Notes: generated by a model not told the origin, from the letters alone. Positions 17,395-27,097 are shown, numbered from the stretch's first letter. The stretch: 64,000 nt of DNA from Deinococcus cellulosilyticus NBRC 106333 = KACC 11606 (GCF_007990775.1 NZ_BJXB01000014.1:62001-126000), one strand, 5' to 3'. Numbers and translations are program-made.

Positions 17395-18785
17395 AGAGTG
17401 GGTTTTGGCGCTTCGGCTCTGTGATTCTGAGCACCATTCTGCAGATTGGCTTCACCAGCATTGTTGCAAGATTGGTGAAGCCAGAGGATTATGGTGTGGC
17501 AGCATTGTTTATCGCTGCTTTCGGAATCATAGGTCTGATTGCGGATTTTGGTATGTCGACCAGTTTCATCTTGATCAGAAAAGTCTCCAGATTCAAGATG
17601 GAAACTTATCGGCTGGCATCTGTTTTGGTTTATGGTGCAATGGCACTGATCAGCTCTGTGCTGATCAGTGCCTGGTTTATTGATCGAAAGGGATATATTG
17701 AGGTAAGTCAGGATTTACCTCTCATCTTGCTGACGGCAATGGCTTTATGTGTCAAAGGCTGGTCTATGGTTGATGAGTCTTTGAACATCAAAAACATGAA
17801 ATTCAAGAAGATCGCACTGATTGATATTGGCAGTTTGATTTTTTCTTTTGGGATAATTGGAATATCTCTGGCTTTTTACTCTAAAAACTATCTGGCAGTC
17901 TTTTTACCCCTCCTGGTGCACCAGATCACTAGAGGTTTGCTTTTTACATTCCTCGGCAAACAATACAGATCTACTTCCTGGGCAAGATTGAAGTATATCT
18001 CTGCAGTATTCAAAAAAAGCTATGGCTTTGCAATAAATAATATTGCGGGGAACGCCATAGATATAGCGCCAGTTTTTATTATCCAGTGGTTGTTTGGGAT
18101 AAAAACGCTGGGATATTACAACAGAATCAATCAACTTTATGTATCTCCAGCCAAGACTCTTGGTTCCAGTATTGCTTATGTGCTTTTCCCCAAGTTCGCC
18201 AATAGGAGTTTGATCGACCAGAAAACGATGTACCTAAAACTTGTAGGAATTGCAGTTCCTGCTTTTTCTGCAATTTCTTGTATTCTGGCTCTGAACGGTG
18301 ATTTGCTTGTTGATATATTGCTGGGTCCAAAATGGCAAGAAATAGTGATGCCGCTAAGCATACTGTTCTATGGGCTTATTTTTAGAATATTTTTCAGAAT
18401 CAATGAAACCATTATCAAATCTAATGGTGATTGGGTCAAACGAAGTGCGTATCAAGCGCTTTTCGGGGTTACCTCTATTGTAATGCTTATAGCGTTCAAA
18501 GGGTGGAATTTGATGGGTATTGCGATTGCTCTTACGCTGTCTGCTGTTCTGTATCATGCAGCTCTGCAGATTGAAGTCAATCGTTTTCTTGGAATAAGCT
18601 TAAAGAGCTATACGGGTGCTTTGTTGAAGAGTTTGATGGTAATCGTTTTTGTGCACTTATTATACATTCTTGTTGATTTAACTGGATTCGAAACCATAGG
18701 AAAATCACTGCTGTTCTTCGCTGTTATTTCTGCGGGATCTTTATTTTTCCTGTTTCAGGTCAGAAAGGGGCCAAGGGCAGTATGA
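17391..18785 (+). CDS. polysaccharide flippase, Wzx/PST family, 464 aa
   Basis: This is a membrane protein with about twelve to fourteen hydrophobic spans of the MATE-like polysaccharide transporter superfamily, which flips undecaprenyl-linked repeat units to the outer face. The entry FGSVILSTILQIGFTSIVARLVKPEDYG followed by IADFGMSTSFI is typical of WzxC-like members. I chose the ATG at 17391, which overlaps the preceding stop as ATGA, over a start seven codons upstream. From about 17.5 kb the DNA becomes clearly richer in A and T than upstream, marking the start of a likely transferred block. Confidence 0.87.
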   Translation: MKSGFWRFGSVILSTILQIGFTSIVARLVKPEDYGVAALFIAAFGIIGLIADFGMSTSFILIRKVSRFKMETYRLASVLVYGAMALISSVLISAWFIDRKGYIEVSQDLPLILLTAMALCVKGWSMVDESLNIKNMKFKKIALIDIGSLIFSFGIIGISLAFYSKNYLAVFLPLLVHQITRGLLFTFLGKQYRSTSWARLKYISAVFKKSYGFAINNIAGNAIDIAPVFIIQWLFGIKTLGYYNRINQLYVSPAKTLGSSIAYVLFPKFANRSLIDQKTMYLKLVGIAVPAFSAISCILALNGDLLVDILLGPKWQEIVMPLSILFYGLIFRIFFRINETIIKSNGDWVKRSAYQALFGVTSIVMLIAFKGWNLMGIAIALTLSAVLYHAALQIEVNRFLGISLKSYTGALLKSLMVIVFVHLLYILVDLTGFETIGKSLLFFAVISAGSLFFLFQVRKGPRAV

Positions 18786-19915
18786 GTTTTTCCAAGCAAA
18801 GACTGGTGTTTTTTGTGCCCAGGTATCATACCAATATGATCCCCTGGATCAAAGGATTGAAGGCGGTTGGGGTAACTGTTGATGTTGTTTCAATATATGC
18901 GGGAAAAACTGAAAGTTATCAGGAAATCACCCCGAGGGTTCTTGGAGTTTCCAGGCTCTCCAGGATGCTTATCAAAGTTGGTTGTCGCTTATTAAAAATG
19001 AGTGAATTTAATTCTACTTTATATTTCGGATTTCCCAGCATCAGAAAGCTCAGGAAGGAAATCGCTTCAATTGCTCCCGGTATTTCCGTGATTCGCCCAC
19101 CTCTTTCGATGTTTGGCATCATTGTCTCCTGTTTAAGTTTAATGAGAAGGTCTAAAATCATTTTCTATACCCAGGGTAACCTGTTTGAAAAACAATATTC
19201 CAGGAAGAATCAGAAGATCATTGATGGCCTGATCTCTGTGTTTCGGGCAGTGTGGATTACTCCAGTTCTGGGTGATACAAAAGGTCGGAAGAAGCACGAT
19301 AAGATGTACTATTTCCCTTTTGCTATGGAAGTAAAAAACGATAGTCCGAGGCAATCTGTCAAACAGATTCTGTGTGTTGGAAAATTTGAGCAACGAAAGA
19401 ATCACCACTTGCTTTTGCAGGCAATATCCGGCCTAAAGGAACAATACGCTTTCCATGTAAAACTGGTCGGAGAAGTCTCTAGCAAAGAGCATGAACAATA
19501 TATGCAATCCATCTGCAGGATGATTGATCAGCTTGGCTTACAAAAGCATGTTAGTGTATTAACAAATATTCCATTTGTTAAGATGCATGAACTTTATGAA
19601 GAAGCGGATCTTTTTGTGCTTCCAAGTGCAAACGAGTCTGCCTCGGTCTCTCAATTGGAAGCGATGGCTTTTGGTTGTCCAGTCATTTGCTCTGATGACA
19701 ACGGCACTCGATTTTATGTAGAGCCTGAAAAAACCGGATATTGGATGAAGAAGAATGATCCAGAGGATCTGACGAGATGCCTTGAGGCTTTACTTTCTGA
19801 TCCAGAGAAAGTCCAGCAATTCTCAAAGAACTGCCTGGAGACTTTGAAAGAAGTTCACGATCCCGTTGTTCTGGGTCATAAGTTGCTAGAGATAGCTCAA
19901 GGGGGTAAGAGGTGA
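18782..19915 (+). CDS. GT4-family glycosyltransferase, 377 aa
   Basis: This is a GT-B-fold retaining glycosyltransferase that adds a sugar to the growing lipid-linked repeat unit at the cytoplasmic face. The C-terminal donor domain contains ILCVGKFEQRKNHHLLLQAI near residue 200 and the acceptor-phosphate and ribose motif ESASVSQLEAMAFGCPVICSD near residue 280, with both glutamates of the EX7E motif. The N-terminal acceptor domain is divergent. The ATG overlaps the flippase stop (ATGA). Codon use is AT-rich like its neighbours. Sugar specificity cannot be read from sequence. Confidence 0.85.
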   Translation: MSFSKQRLVFFVPRYHTNMIPWIKGLKAVGVTVDVVSIYAGKTESYQEITPRVLGVSRLSRMLIKVGCRLLKMSEFNSTLYFGFPSIRKLRKEIASIAPGISVIRPPLSMFGIIVSCLSLMRRSKIIFYTQGNLFEKQYSRKNQKIIDGLISVFRAVWITPVLGDTKGRKKHDKMYYFPFAMEVKNDSPRQSVKQILCVGKFEQRKNHHLLLQAISGLKEQYAFHVKLVGEVSSKEHEQYMQSICRMIDQLGLQKHVSVLTNIPFVKMHELYEEADLFVLPSANESASVSQLEAMAFGCPVICSDDNGTRFYVEPEKTGYWMKKNDPEDLTRCLEALLSDPEKVQQFSKNCLETLKEVHDPVVLGHKLLEIAQGGKR

Positions 19916-21009
19916 AGAAAGTTGTCATGCTGATCCCTGACCTCTCAGGTGGAGGGGCAGAACGAATATTTATCAATCTGGCGAATGAGATTGCAAACAA
20001 CCATAAAAATTACAAAGTATGGGTGATCGTATTTGAAGCAGGCGACGATAGTTATAAAGATCTGATTAAAAATACTGTGCAAATTATAAATTTGAATACC
20101 AGAAGTCGATTCGCTGTTTTCCCATTGTTTGCCAAACTCAGAGAAATTAAGCCGGATTATGTGTTGGCCACAAGAACACTGGCAAATCTTCTGGCTGTAG
20201 TGGTGGGTCTGATGCTAAAGATCATTGGTCAAAGAACAAAGATTGTTCTTCGTGAAGCCAATACGCTAAGTGTGTATGGAAATGCTTCTGCTGGAGCAAA
20301 GGCAAAGATTGTTGATAAGCTGGTTGGCATACTTTATCCTAGAGCGGATTCCTTGATTGCGGTTTCTGAGGGAGTGAGGCTGGATTTAGAACAGAACTTT
20401 CATGTTAAGAAACATAAAATAAAAACAATCAACAATCCTTTGTTGGATCATATTGAAGATTTGGAGGCAATTGCACCTATAAAAGTAGATAAACCCTACA
20501 TTCTGGGTGTTGGAAGATTTGCTCCACAAAAGGATTTTAATACATTGATTATGGCTTTTTCGGAAGTGAGAAAGCATCGGGACTGCAAGTTGGTTCTGTT
20601 AGGCAAAGGTGCACTCAAAGATGAGTACCTTCAGTTGGCTGAAAGTTTGGGATGTAAGCAAGACATTGAGATGCCAGGATTCGTGTCGAACCCTATTCCA
20701 TATTTTAGGGGTGCAGAAGTGTTTGTCTTAAGTTCAAAGTGGGAAGGTTTGCCAGGAGTCCTGATTCAGGCACTGGCTTATGGCAGCAAGGTTGTGAGCA
20801 CAGACTGTCCAAGCGGACCCAGAGAAATCCTGGAAGATGGCCGCCTTGGTGGACTGGTCCCCATTGGTAGTCCTCAATTGCTTGCAGATCAAATCCTGGA
20901 GTCCATGTCCAAAGAGCCACCTGTTCTGAAAGAACGATTTGCATATATGTATGACAAATATGGAATTGGCCCAAACACCAAAAGATATTTGGAGGTGCTA
21001 AATGATTAG
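19912..21009 (+). CDS. GT4-family glycosyltransferase with altered EX7E motif, 365 aa
   Basis: The protein opens MLIPDLSGGGAERIFINLANE, the acceptor-side signature of GT4 transferases acting on lipid-linked sugars. The donor domain has ILGVGRFAPQKDFNTLI near residue 195 and SSKWEGLPGVLIQALAYG near residue 270. In most relatives the last motif reads E at the position occupied here by Q (VLIQALA), so the second glutamate of EX7E is replaced. This may alter donor binding rather than abolish activity. The start is GTG, overlapping the preceding stop as GTGA. Confidence 0.82.
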   Translation: MKKVVMLIPDLSGGGAERIFINLANEIANNHKNYKVWVIVFEAGDDSYKDLIKNTVQIINLNTRSRFAVFPLFAKLREIKPDYVLATRTLANLLAVVVGLMLKIIGQRTKIVLREANTLSVYGNASAGAKAKIVDKLVGILYPRADSLIAVSEGVRLDLEQNFHVKKHKIKTINNPLLDHIEDLEAIAPIKVDKPYILGVGRFAPQKDFNTLIMAFSEVRKHRDCKLVLLGKGALKDEYLQLAESLGCKQDIEMPGFVSNPIPYFRGAEVFVLSSKWEGLPGVLIQALAYGSKVVSTDCPSGPREILEDGRLGGLVPIGSPQLLADQILESMSKEPPVLKERFAYMYDKYGIGPNTKRYLEVLND

Positions 21010-22228
21010 TATCAGAAGCCATTCCTGGTTAACAAAGATATTACTGTTCTTATTCGCGTTCAGTATTCCTCTACAGAACAGACTTATTATTCCAGAAGTA
21101 GGTACGGCCACAAAGGTCTTGGGATTGTTACTCATTGTCGTGATCTTGTTTCGAATGGTCTACCTTCGACAAAGTATAAAATTGGGAAACATTGGGATTG
21201 TCCTGGTGATCTGGTTGTTTCTGTATGGTATATCGTATTTTTGGAGTATTTCGCCTCAATTTACCTTAACTTTCTTGGGTATTTATCTGGCTGTGGCTTT
21301 CCTTTATATAATGCTGGTAAACATTTTTAGGTTAAAAGGATTTATCCAATATGGCATGCTCGGTTTTATTGTGGGTGGGTTCGCGCTTGCGTTTTTGCAA
21401 TTTCAATCCTATGTATCCGGAAATCAGATGGGTGGAAGGGTGTTTATTGAGGGATTTAATCCCAATGGTGTGGCATATTATATGGTTTTTACCAGTGCGT
21501 TTTTGGTGATGTATAAAAATCGTTTTGTTAGAGATCATATTTTCATTAATAAAATTATTCCCTATGTTGGCTTGTTGATTCTGTTGATTGGTGTGGTAAC
21601 CACGGGATCTCGTGGCGGATTCATTGCGGAAATGGTGGTGGTTGCCTTTGTGCTATTAGGACTTCTTAGAGAATCAAAAAATCTTCTGAATAGATTGTTG
21701 CTGATATCTGTAATGATTGTCGGCGGTTTGACTTCGCTGTTCTATTTAAATAATTATCGATTCGACGTGTTTGATTTTCAAAGGTTTGAAGAATTAGGAT
21801 ATGAGATTACCTCTGGAGATTTTAGTGGCAGGGGTGATATCTGGAGAGGGGGAATTCAGCTGTTTGTTGATAATCCGATTTATGGATATGGAGGAGGAAG
21901 TTTTAGAGAAGCGATTATTGCTTCATATGGTGAGTCTATTGCTCCTCATAATGGTTTTCTGGCAACGGCGGTTGACCTTGGAGTGATTGGATTTATTGTG
22001 ATTGTGTCAATTTGGCTTCATATTCTGATACTGATTCGTCGAAATAGAAACAAAAACTTTGATATTATGACCTGCTACGTTGTGCTCTTTATGAGCTGGC
22101 TTTCTGCAAACATGGAGTACCAGGAAGTTAATTGGTTTATCTTTGCAACAATGGTTTCTTTGTCGACTGCAGTTCTGTCTAAGCCAGTGACTACCCAAAG
22201 CGAGGCCTTAACTTACAGAGTTAATTAG
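21002..22228 (+). CDS. O-antigen polymerase/ligase-like membrane protein (Wzy family), 408 aa
   Basis: This is a polytopic membrane protein with about eleven spans. The short motif TTGSRGGFIAEMVVV near residue 205 and the loop APHNGFLATAVDLG near residue 315 are the arginine and histidine sites typical of Wzy polymerases and WaaL ligases, which join undecaprenyl-linked units outside the membrane. It starts inside the end of the preceding transferase gene (8-base overlap). It lies in the AT-rich part of the locus next to the flippase, so polymerase is more likely than ligase. Confidence 0.82.
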   Translation: MISIRSHSWLTKILLFLFAFSIPLQNRLIIPEVGTATKVLGLLLIVVILFRMVYLRQSIKLGNIGIVLVIWLFLYGISYFWSISPQFTLTFLGIYLAVAFLYIMLVNIFRLKGFIQYGMLGFIVGGFALAFLQFQSYVSGNQMGGRVFIEGFNPNGVAYYMVFTSAFLVMYKNRFVRDHIFINKIIPYVGLLILLIGVVTTGSRGGFIAEMVVVAFVLLGLLRESKNLLNRLLLISVMIVGGLTSLFYLNNYRFDVFDFQRFEELGYEITSGDFSGRGDIWRGGIQLFVDNPIYGYGGGSFREAIIASYGESIAPHNGFLATAVDLGVIGFIVIVSIWLHILILIRRNRNKNFDIMTCYVVLFMSWLSANMEYQEVNWFIFATMVSLSTAVLSKPVTTQSEALTYRVN

Positions 22229-22321
22229 TTCTGGTCTTGAATGCATGTACAGGGTATTCCCAGAAAGCAAAAGTTGATCTGGAAGATTGCTTCCTGTCTT
22301 TAAGTGTGAGGTGATAAGGAG

Positions 22322-23566
22322 ATGAAAGTGAAAAGAGTATGTGTAATCGGCATGGGTTATATTGGTCTCCCGACTGCAACTTTGATTGCCTCCAGAGGCT
22401 TTTCAGTTACGGGGGTAGATGTAAAGCAAGAAGTGGTAAACACCATAAATCAGGGCAAGATTCACATAGTGGAACCTGACTTGGATTGGCAGGTCAAACG
22501 TGTTGTGGAAAGTGGTCACCTTACTGCGGTGTTGTCACCTGTCGAAGCTGATGTTTTTGTCATTGCAGTTCCCACACCCTTCAAAGGAGATCATCAGCCG
22601 GACATCACATATGTGGAAAAAGCCACTCTGGCCATTGCTCCTTTCCTCAGAGAGGGCAATCTGGTCATTCTGGAATCCACCAGTCCAGTGGGCACCACGG
22701 AACACATTGCTTCCCTGATTGATGAAGCCAGACCTGATCTCAAGCAAACAGGTGGTCTGTTCATTGCTTATTGCCCTGAAAGGGTATTGCCAGGTCAAAT
22801 CATGCGCGAGCTGATTGAAAATGACCGCATTGTTGGCGGTATTGATGCAGAATCCACTCAGAAAGTGGCTGACTTTTACCGTCTCTTCGTCACCGGTAAA
22901 GTGGTTGAAACTTCTGCACGCACAGCAGAAATGACCAAATTGACAGAAAACTCCTTCAGAGATGTGAACATTGCCTTTGCCAATGAACTGGCGATGGTCT
23001 GCGAAGAACTAAATGTCAATGTATGGGATGTGATTGCCATGGCAAACTTGCACCCAAGGGTCAACATCCTGAGACCAGGTCCTGGGGTAGGGGGGCACTG
23101 CATCGCTGTGGACCCCTGGTTTATTGTGGCGCAAGCCCCTCAGCAGGCGCGCATCATTCGTCAGGCCCGTGAAATCAACGACAGCATGCCTGACCGGGTG
23201 GTGCAGAAGGTCAAAGATGCTCTTGGCCAGAAGGGATTGACTGTGGAAAGAGCCACGATTGCATGTCTGGGGTTGGCTTACAAAGCCAATGTGGATGACA
23301 TGCGTGAAAGTCCTGCTGTACAGGTAACAGAACGCCTGGCCCACCTGGGGACACATCGTCTGCTGGCTGTGGAACCCCATGTGACTGCTCTACCTGCAGA
23401 GCTTGAGGGCCTGAGCAATGTTCAACTTTCCAGTCTGGATGAAGCTCTGGAAAGGTCGGATCTGGTGGTCATTCTGGTGGATCACAATGATTTTAAAGAC
23501 AAGTTTCGAGCAGTGCAGCTGGATGTCCCGGTCGTGGATACCCGGGGTATTGTTGCGGTGAAATAA
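22322..23566 (+). CDS. UDP-N-acetyl-D-mannosamine dehydrogenase-like protein (WecC family), 414 aa
   Basis: This belongs to the UDP-sugar dehydrogenase superfamily and would form a uronic acid of an N-acetylated hexose. The NAD loop VCVIGMGYIGLPTATLIA opens the protein. The WecC-specific phrase YCPERVLPGQIMRELIENDRIVGG is near residue 155, and the catalytic cysteine lies in GVGGHCIAVDPWFI near residue 258. C-terminal LGLAYKANVDDMRESPA completes the UDP-binding domain. The ATG has AAGGAG immediately upstream. Base composition returns to that of the genome here, and a hairpin follows the stop. Confidence 0.9.
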   Translation: MKVKRVCVIGMGYIGLPTATLIASRGFSVTGVDVKQEVVNTINQGKIHIVEPDLDWQVKRVVESGHLTAVLSPVEADVFVIAVPTPFKGDHQPDITYVEKATLAIAPFLREGNLVILESTSPVGTTEHIASLIDEARPDLKQTGGLFIAYCPERVLPGQIMRELIENDRIVGGIDAESTQKVADFYRLFVTGKVVETSARTAEMTKLTENSFRDVNIAFANELAMVCEELNVNVWDVIAMANLHPRVNILRPGPGVGGHCIAVDPWFIVAQAPQQARIIRQAREINDSMPDRVVQKVKDALGQKGLTVERATIACLGLAYKANVDDMRESPAVQVTERLAHLGTHRLLAVEPHVTALPAELEGLSNVQLSSLDEALERSDLVVILVDHNDFKDKFRAVQLDVPVVDTRGIVAVK

Positions 23567-24043
23567 CGTGGGTCATCGAAGTCACGATCAAATGTTCCAA
23601 TGCAAATCCCAGATTCGTTTTGGAAAAGGGCAGTTTGATCCTCATCCCTGGAGCAAGAACCCTGTAATCACAACAGAAAAGCCCTGTGAGGTGTATCACA
23701 AGGCTCTTTCTGAATTTCAGTGTTCGCCTCCTGACAGGACAGGTGAAAAGAAACGATATTTCCCCATTGTCGTTTTTAAGAAAAGTCCAGACTTCCCATT
23801 GATCTACTCAAAAACAAGTGTAGGTCACCTGGCTGTCCTGATCGGTCCATTCGCGTTGCTCAGCAAAAAGAACCTACAGTTCTTTTTGCGAACATCAATA
23901 GAGGACTGCTCGGTTTCCAAGAAATCCAGCCTGCTGATTCTAGAAGTTGCTGTGCCCATTCACAGTTGGATGATTGGATATCCAGATGCCAGAGCTGGTT
24001 GGTCCAGTCGGAAAGAGAATACCTCCATAAAGTCGGGGTTGGC
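23567..24043. other. 477-bp stretch without a supportable gene
   Basis: Apart from the hairpin at 23680-23710 I see nothing convincing. A plus-strand frame of 159 codons covers most of it (23568-24047), but its composition is not protein-like, it has no domain pattern, and it overlaps the next gene in another frame. It may be decayed sequence at a recombination junction between the AT-rich block and the following genes. Confidence 0.45.
23680..23710 (+). terminator. possible terminator after the dehydrogenase gene
   Basis: AGCCCTGTGA pairs with TCACAAGGCT with one mismatch around a 5-6 base loop, followed by CTTTCT. It lies about 115 bases beyond the stop codon. Confidence 0.4.
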
Positions 24044-25255
24044 ATGAAGATTTTTTATGTCACCGCCCAGTTCCCTTTTGGTAAGAGTGAATCGTTCATC
24101 ATTCCAGAAGTTGAGCACCTGCACCATCAGCACAACCTCTGGATTGTTCCCATGAACATCAAAGGTGGCGTGATCCTACACGATCAACTGAAAAAGATGA
24201 CAGGGCTGATCCTGGCCCAGCCCTATTTTTCCCGGTCCGTTCTGGAAAGTGCCCTTCGGATGGTTCTGGCCCGCCCCCTTCATGTTGTGAAGTGTTTTGC
24301 CGAACTCTTCCAGTCTCCCAGGCATCTGCCCAAGAATCTTTTTGTTTTCTTCAAAGCCCTGTGGATCGCAGATCAGGCCAGACGCATGGACATTGACCAT
24401 TTGCATGCCCACTGGCTTTCCACCAGTGCCACCGCTGCAATGATTGCTTCTCGTCTCACAGGCATTCCCTGGAGTTTCACAGCCCATCGCTGGGACATTG
24501 AAGAAAACAATTTGATTGCCTTGAAATCAAAACATGCAATCCGTGGACGCTTCATCTCTGAAGCGGGTCGCAGGCTTGCTGTTCGGCAAGGGGCATCAGC
24601 TGCGACCAGCCAGGTGATCCACATGGGTGTTCCCCTGCAACCCAAAGAGACCACAGTGGTGATCGCAGAGGAGACCCTGACCATGATGCGGTCATTGCCA
24701 GGTGTGCGTCTGTTGTGCCCAGCAGCCCTCATCGAACTGAAAGGGCACCGCTTTCTGATCGAGGCCCTGGCTGAACTTCAAAAGACAGGCCTGGAAATCA
24801 GTGTAGCTTTTGCTGGAGATGGGCCACTGAAAGACACTTTGCAGGCCCAATGCGCTGAGCAACTGGCAGTTGGAAGCTACAGCTTCCTGGGGTACATCTC
24901 ACATGACCAGTTGCTGGCCCTCTACCAGCAGCATTGGGTGGACATGGTGGTGTTGCCCAGTCTCATTGAAGGCATATCAGTGGCTGTGGTGGAAGCCATG
25001 GCCCACCAGATGCCTGTGGTGGTGACCCGTGCGGGGGCCATGGATGAACTGGTGGATGAAACAGTGGGCTGGATTGTGAACACAGGAGATGCCGAAGCCC
25101 TGAAAAATGCTTTACACTTTGCTGTGCATCACCCGGATGTTCGGCATGCCCGTGCAGCACAAGGCCAGAAGAAAGTGTTTCAGGAGTATGAAATTGATCA
25201 GGTGATGCAAGAATTGATCAAGATCTTTCAACTCCAACCGAAAGGACAAGCATGA
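24044..25255 (+). CDS. GT4-family glycosyltransferase, 403 aa
   Basis: The protein begins MKIFYVTAQFPFGKSESFIIPEVEHL, typical of colanic/EPS-type GT4 enzymes. The HAHWLSTSATAAMIASRLTGIPWSFTAHRWDI region near residue 120 is the acceptor-side histidine motif. The donor domain contains AALIELKGHRFLIEAL and LPSLIEGISVAVVEAMAHQMPVV near residue 310, with both EX7E glutamates. I chose the ATG at 24044; the frame is open 26 codons further upstream, but those residues do not look like part of the fold. The ribosome binding site is weak (GGGGTT). It overlaps the next gene by ATGA. Confidence 0.85.
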   Translation: MKIFYVTAQFPFGKSESFIIPEVEHLHHQHNLWIVPMNIKGGVILHDQLKKMTGLILAQPYFSRSVLESALRMVLARPLHVVKCFAELFQSPRHLPKNLFVFFKALWIADQARRMDIDHLHAHWLSTSATAAMIASRLTGIPWSFTAHRWDIEENNLIALKSKHAIRGRFISEAGRRLAVRQGASAATSQVIHMGVPLQPKETTVVIAEETLTMMRSLPGVRLLCPAALIELKGHRFLIEALAELQKTGLEISVAFAGDGPLKDTLQAQCAEQLAVGSYSFLGYISHDQLLALYQQHWVDMVVLPSLIEGISVAVVEAMAHQMPVVVTRAGAMDELVDETVGWIVNTGDAEALKNALHFAVHHPDVRHARAAQGQKKVFQEYEIDQVMQELIKIFQLQPKGQA

Positions 25256-26505
25256 TTTACTGGATCAACCAGTATGCCCTGCCGCCAGGACGAGCAGGAG
25301 GGACGCGTCACTTTGAATTTTCAGTCATTCTGCAAGAACTCGATGTTCCTGTGAATGTTATTGCTTCTGATTTTGACTTGAACACCCGTGAATTCTTTGT
25401 TCGAAAGCGCCCATCGGATCTTTCGGTCAAGGAAACCACACATCAAGGGGTGCGATTTTCATGGGTGTACTCCTCTCCTTATCGGGGAAACGACAGCCGT
25501 CGTGCCCTTAACATGATCAGTTTTGCTTTCTTTCTGTTTCTCCACCTGTTGTTTGTCAAAACCACCCGTGAAACGATTTTTATTGGTTCGACCCCACAGA
25601 TTTTTGCCGCACTGGCCACATTGTTGGCAGCAAAAGCCCGTGGCATCCCCTTCATTCTGGAGGTCCGAGACCTCTGGCCAGAATCCCTGACCGATCTGAC
25701 AGGCAAAGAAGGACTGCAGGCGAAGTTGATTCGTCGCATTGCACACTTTCTTTACCACCAGAGCCAGAGGATCATTGTGCTGGCCAAGAGCAACATTGAA
25801 TTTCTGAACCGCAATTATCAGGTTCCTGAGGAAAAAATCGCATACGTTCCCAACTCCGTTGATTTTGTGAAGTTTCAGAGATCATCTGCGGGCCACATCC
25901 GGCAGCGCATCCCTGCAGGAAGGTTTGTGGTGGTGTATGCCGGAGCACACGGTCTGGCCAATGATCTGTCAACGGTGTTGCAGGCGGCAGAACTGCTGCA
26001 ACAAAAAGATCCTGATGTGTTGTTCATTCTGGTGGGAAATGGGGTGGAAAAAGCAAACCTGCTGCAAGAAGCCCAAACCAGGAAATTGACCAATGTGGAC
26101 TTCTGGGATGCCATTCAGAAAGAAGACATACCTGTGTTGTTGCAGACCGCTCAGGTGGGGCTGTTGACCCTGAAAGATGCTCCTGTGTTCCGCTTCGGAA
26201 TCAGCCCCAACAAATTCTTTGACTACATGTCCATGGGTCTGCCCGTGCTGACCAACGTTCAAGGAGAAGTGCGGAATGTGGTGGAAACTCTGGGCAATGG
26301 AGTGGCCGTGGCACCTGAAGACCCCCAGGCGCTTGCTGATGGTCTGGTGGATCTGAAGCGACGGCTTCATCACGATCCTGACCTGGGCAAAAGTGGAATC
26401 AGCCATGTGGAACAGCACCACAATAGACGCAAGCTGGTCTTTGAGCTGAAAAAACTGTTTGAGGAGGTGAGGTCATCGAATGCCACCAGTCAAAAGACTG
26501 TTTGA
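25252..26505 (+). CDS. GT4-family glycosyltransferase, WbuB-like, 417 aa
   Basis: WbuB-type enzymes add an amino sugar, often L-fucosamine or a related 6-deoxy sugar, to a lipid-linked precursor. Diagnostic phrases are YALPPGRAGGTRHFEF at the N-terminus, TPQIFAALATLLAAKARGIPFILEVRDLWPES near residue 115, and SPNKFFDYMSMGLPVL near residue 320 in place of the classical EX7E. The start overlaps the preceding stop (ATGA). The initiating sugar transferase follows with a 26-base overlap, an arrangement often seen in such loci. Confidence 0.87.
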   Translation: MIYWINQYALPPGRAGGTRHFEFSVILQELDVPVNVIASDFDLNTREFFVRKRPSDLSVKETTHQGVRFSWVYSSPYRGNDSRRALNMISFAFFLFLHLLFVKTTRETIFIGSTPQIFAALATLLAAKARGIPFILEVRDLWPESLTDLTGKEGLQAKLIRRIAHFLYHQSQRIIVLAKSNIEFLNRNYQVPEEKIAYVPNSVDFVKFQRSSAGHIRQRIPAGRFVVVYAGAHGLANDLSTVLQAAELLQQKDPDVLFILVGNGVEKANLLQEAQTRKLTNVDFWDAIQKEDIPVLLQTAQVGLLTLKDAPVFRFGISPNKFFDYMSMGLPVLTNVQGEVRNVVETLGNGVAVAPEDPQALADGLVDLKRRLHHDPDLGKSGISHVEQHHNRRKLVFELKKLFEEVRSSNATSQKTV

Positions 26506-27097
26506 TGTGATCGTGGTTTTGACCGCCATGTTTTTCCTGTGGCCTGTTTTTGTGCTGCTGATTGTTCTGGTGAAAATGAACCTTGGAAGCCCCATCTTTT
26601 TCTCTCAAGTCCGGCCAGGCCTGAAGGGGAAACCCTTCAGGATGTACAAATTCAGAACCATGCTGAACACCCGGGATGCCCAGGGGCAATTGTTGCCAGA
26701 TCACATGAGGCTTCCTCCATTTGGACGTCTCCTGCGTGCGACCAGTCTGGATGAACTGCCTGAGCTGTGGAACATCCTCAGGGGAGAAATGAGCCTGGTG
26801 GGCCCCCGGCCACTCCTGATGGACTATTTGCCACTTTATACCCCAGAGCAGCGGCGACGGCATGAAATGTTGCCTGGTGTCACAGGGTGGGCACAGGTCA
26901 ATGGTCGCAATGCCATTTCCTGGGAGGAGAAGTTCAAATTGGATGTCTGGTATGTGGATCACTGGTCTTTTGTGCTGGACCTCAAGATCCTGTTGATGAC
27001 CGTTCAGAAAGTCTTCAAACGTGAAGGCATCAGCGCTGCAGGTGAAGCCACCATGCCACGATTTATGGGCAGCCAGTCGTCAGATCCACGTTCCTGA
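26480..27097 (+). CDS. initiating sugar-phosphate transferase, PglC/WcaJ C-terminal type, 205 aa
   Basis: This is a monotopic phosphoglycosyl transferase that moves a sugar-phosphate from UDP- or dTDP-sugar to undecaprenyl phosphate, starting repeat-unit assembly. A hydrophobic re-entrant helix occupies residues 10-31. It is followed by RPGLKGKPFRMYKFRTM, the catalytic Asp-Glu pair in SLDELPELWNIL, SLVGPRPLL, and PGVTGWAQVNGRN. At 205 residues it is the short PglC-like form without the N-terminal WbaP domain. It directly precedes the ACP and acyl-modification genes, so its substrate may be an acylated diamino or amino sugar. Confidence 0.92.
   Translation: MPPVKRLFDVIVVLTAMFFLWPVFVLLIVLVKMNLGSPIFFSQVRPGLKGKPFRMYKFRTMLNTRDAQGQLLPDHMRLPPFGRLLRATSLDELPELWNILRGEMSLVGPRPLLMDYLPLYTPEQRRRHEMLPGVTGWAQVNGRNAISWEEKFKLDVWYVDHWSFVLDLKILLMTVQKVFKREGISAAGEATMPRFMGSQSSDPRS

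Noticed and set aside
23568..24047. 159-codon plus-strand frame between dehydrogenase and GT4 genes
   Set aside because: It has no ribosome binding site, atypical composition, a hairpin inside it and no recognisable fold.
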